From NCBI GenBank assembly GCA_021786695.1, contig JAJYMT010000052.1, positions 1 through 5,267 of the forward strand: 5,267 nt of DNA, in the 5' to 3' direction. This document shows positions 5,000 through 5,267 of the stretch, piece after piece. Position numbers and translations under genes: made by a program. Below the pieces are notes generated by a model. The model ran no database searches. It was given only the letters and a program-made list of their open reading frames with translations, and was not told where the DNA came from. The stretch's first letter is position 1, and every line of letters starts with the position of its first letter. The DNA is from a bacterium (GTDB taxonomy: Bacteria > Patescibacteriota > Patescibacteriia > Patescibacteriales > GWE2-39-37).

Positions 5000-5267
5000 A
5001 TGGATAATAAATATAATTTGGAGGAAAGAACAGCCCAATTTGGCGTTAATATCATTCGTTTATGTAAAATAACCAAACAAGACATCGTGACAAAACCGAT
5101 TATCAACCAACTGGTTCGTTCATCAACCAGCGTAGGAGCTAATTATATGGAAGCAAATTCAGCCAGCTCGAGAAAGGATTTTAAAAATAAAATCCACATT
5201 TGCAAGAAAGAAGTGCAGGAAACGAAACATTGGTTAAGAATGCTATCAGAATGTGCGGAAGAACAAA
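5000..5267 (+). CDS. Four-helix-bundle protein (S23/23S rRNA intervening-sequence protein family), C-terminus beyond window
   Basis: Eighty-nine codons are visible, starting MDNKYNLEERTAQFGVN and open to the window end. The family core is clear: QLVRSSTSVGANYMEA (37-52), then SRKDFKNKIHICKKEVQET (57-75) and HWLRML (77-82). These are amphipathic helices of a small bundle that usually totals about 110-130 residues, so most of the gene is present. The family is known from intervening sequences in 23S rRNA genes and as stand-alone genes, and is structurally related to Avd, the accessory protein of diversity-generating retroelements. The molecular role of stand-alone members is unsettled. No rRNA or reverse transcriptase is in view. 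The visible part has 95 G/C in 268 bases (35%) and uses AGA, ATA, TTA and CTA codons, unlike holB and the lipoprotein gene. No Shine-Dalgarno is present; the 46-base repeat B abuts the ATG. Confidence 0.92.
   Translation, partial: MDNKYNLEERTAQFGVNIIRLCKITKQDIVTKPIINQLVRSSTSVGANYMEANSASSRKDFKNKIHICKKEVQETKHWLRMLSECAEEQ

Noticed and set aside
5000..5267. Intervening sequence inside a 23S rRNA gene
   Set aside because: The upstream neighbour is a protein gene and no rRNA sequence flanks it in the window, so this appears to be a stand-alone family member.

Overview
The window looks like a fragment of a bacterial chromosome, most plausibly from a Candidate Phyla Radiation (Patescibacteria) lineage. 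This is inferred, not proven. The reasons are: compact genes on the standard code, all four visible stops being TAA; very AT-rich intergenic DNA (18 G/C in bases 2551-2670) between coding regions whose sampled 60-base blocks reach 60-68% G/C; no clear Shine-Dalgarno sequences, with two promoters placed for leaderless mRNA; and a four-helix-bundle (S23/IVS-type) protein gene. No rRNA, tRNA, CRISPR array or transposase is visible.

Left part (1-2509, minus strand): a surface-glycan operon transcribed right to left. It starts with a membrane polyprenyl-phosphate sugar-1-phosphate transferase (2509-1139). After 3 bases comes GDP-mannose 4,6-dehydratase, gmd (1135-71). After 29 bases comes the first 13 codons of another GQDG-type nucleotide-sugar dehydratase/epimerase, cut by the window edge. 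The transferase would load the first sugar phosphate onto a lipid carrier. Gmd would make GDP-4-keto-6-deoxymannose, the precursor of GDP-fucose, GDP-rhamnose and related deoxysugars.

Divergent intergenic region (2510-2714): two outward promoters of nearly identical design, each TTGCATTTT, a 17/18-base spacer, TATAGT or TATAAT, six bases, then ATG. Between them lies AT-only palindromic DNA and copy A of a 46-base repeat.

Middle and right part (2715-5267, plus strand): holB (clamp-loader delta prime) carries an in-frame insertion of about ten residues in its zinc loop, with a palindromic DNA signature. A 72-base inverted array of 7-base units begins on the holB stop codon. Next is a lipoprotein with seven Asp-box motifs, predicted to be a surface beta-propeller. 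Copy B of the 46-base repeat ends on the base before the start of a four-helix-bundle gene, which runs off the window. That gene is about 35% G/C, far below its neighbours, and may have arrived from elsewhere.

The most unusual content is between and inside the genes: the matched leaderless promoters, two AT-rich repeat families, the palindromic insertion in holB, and a repeat directly abutting a low-GC four-helix-bundle gene.
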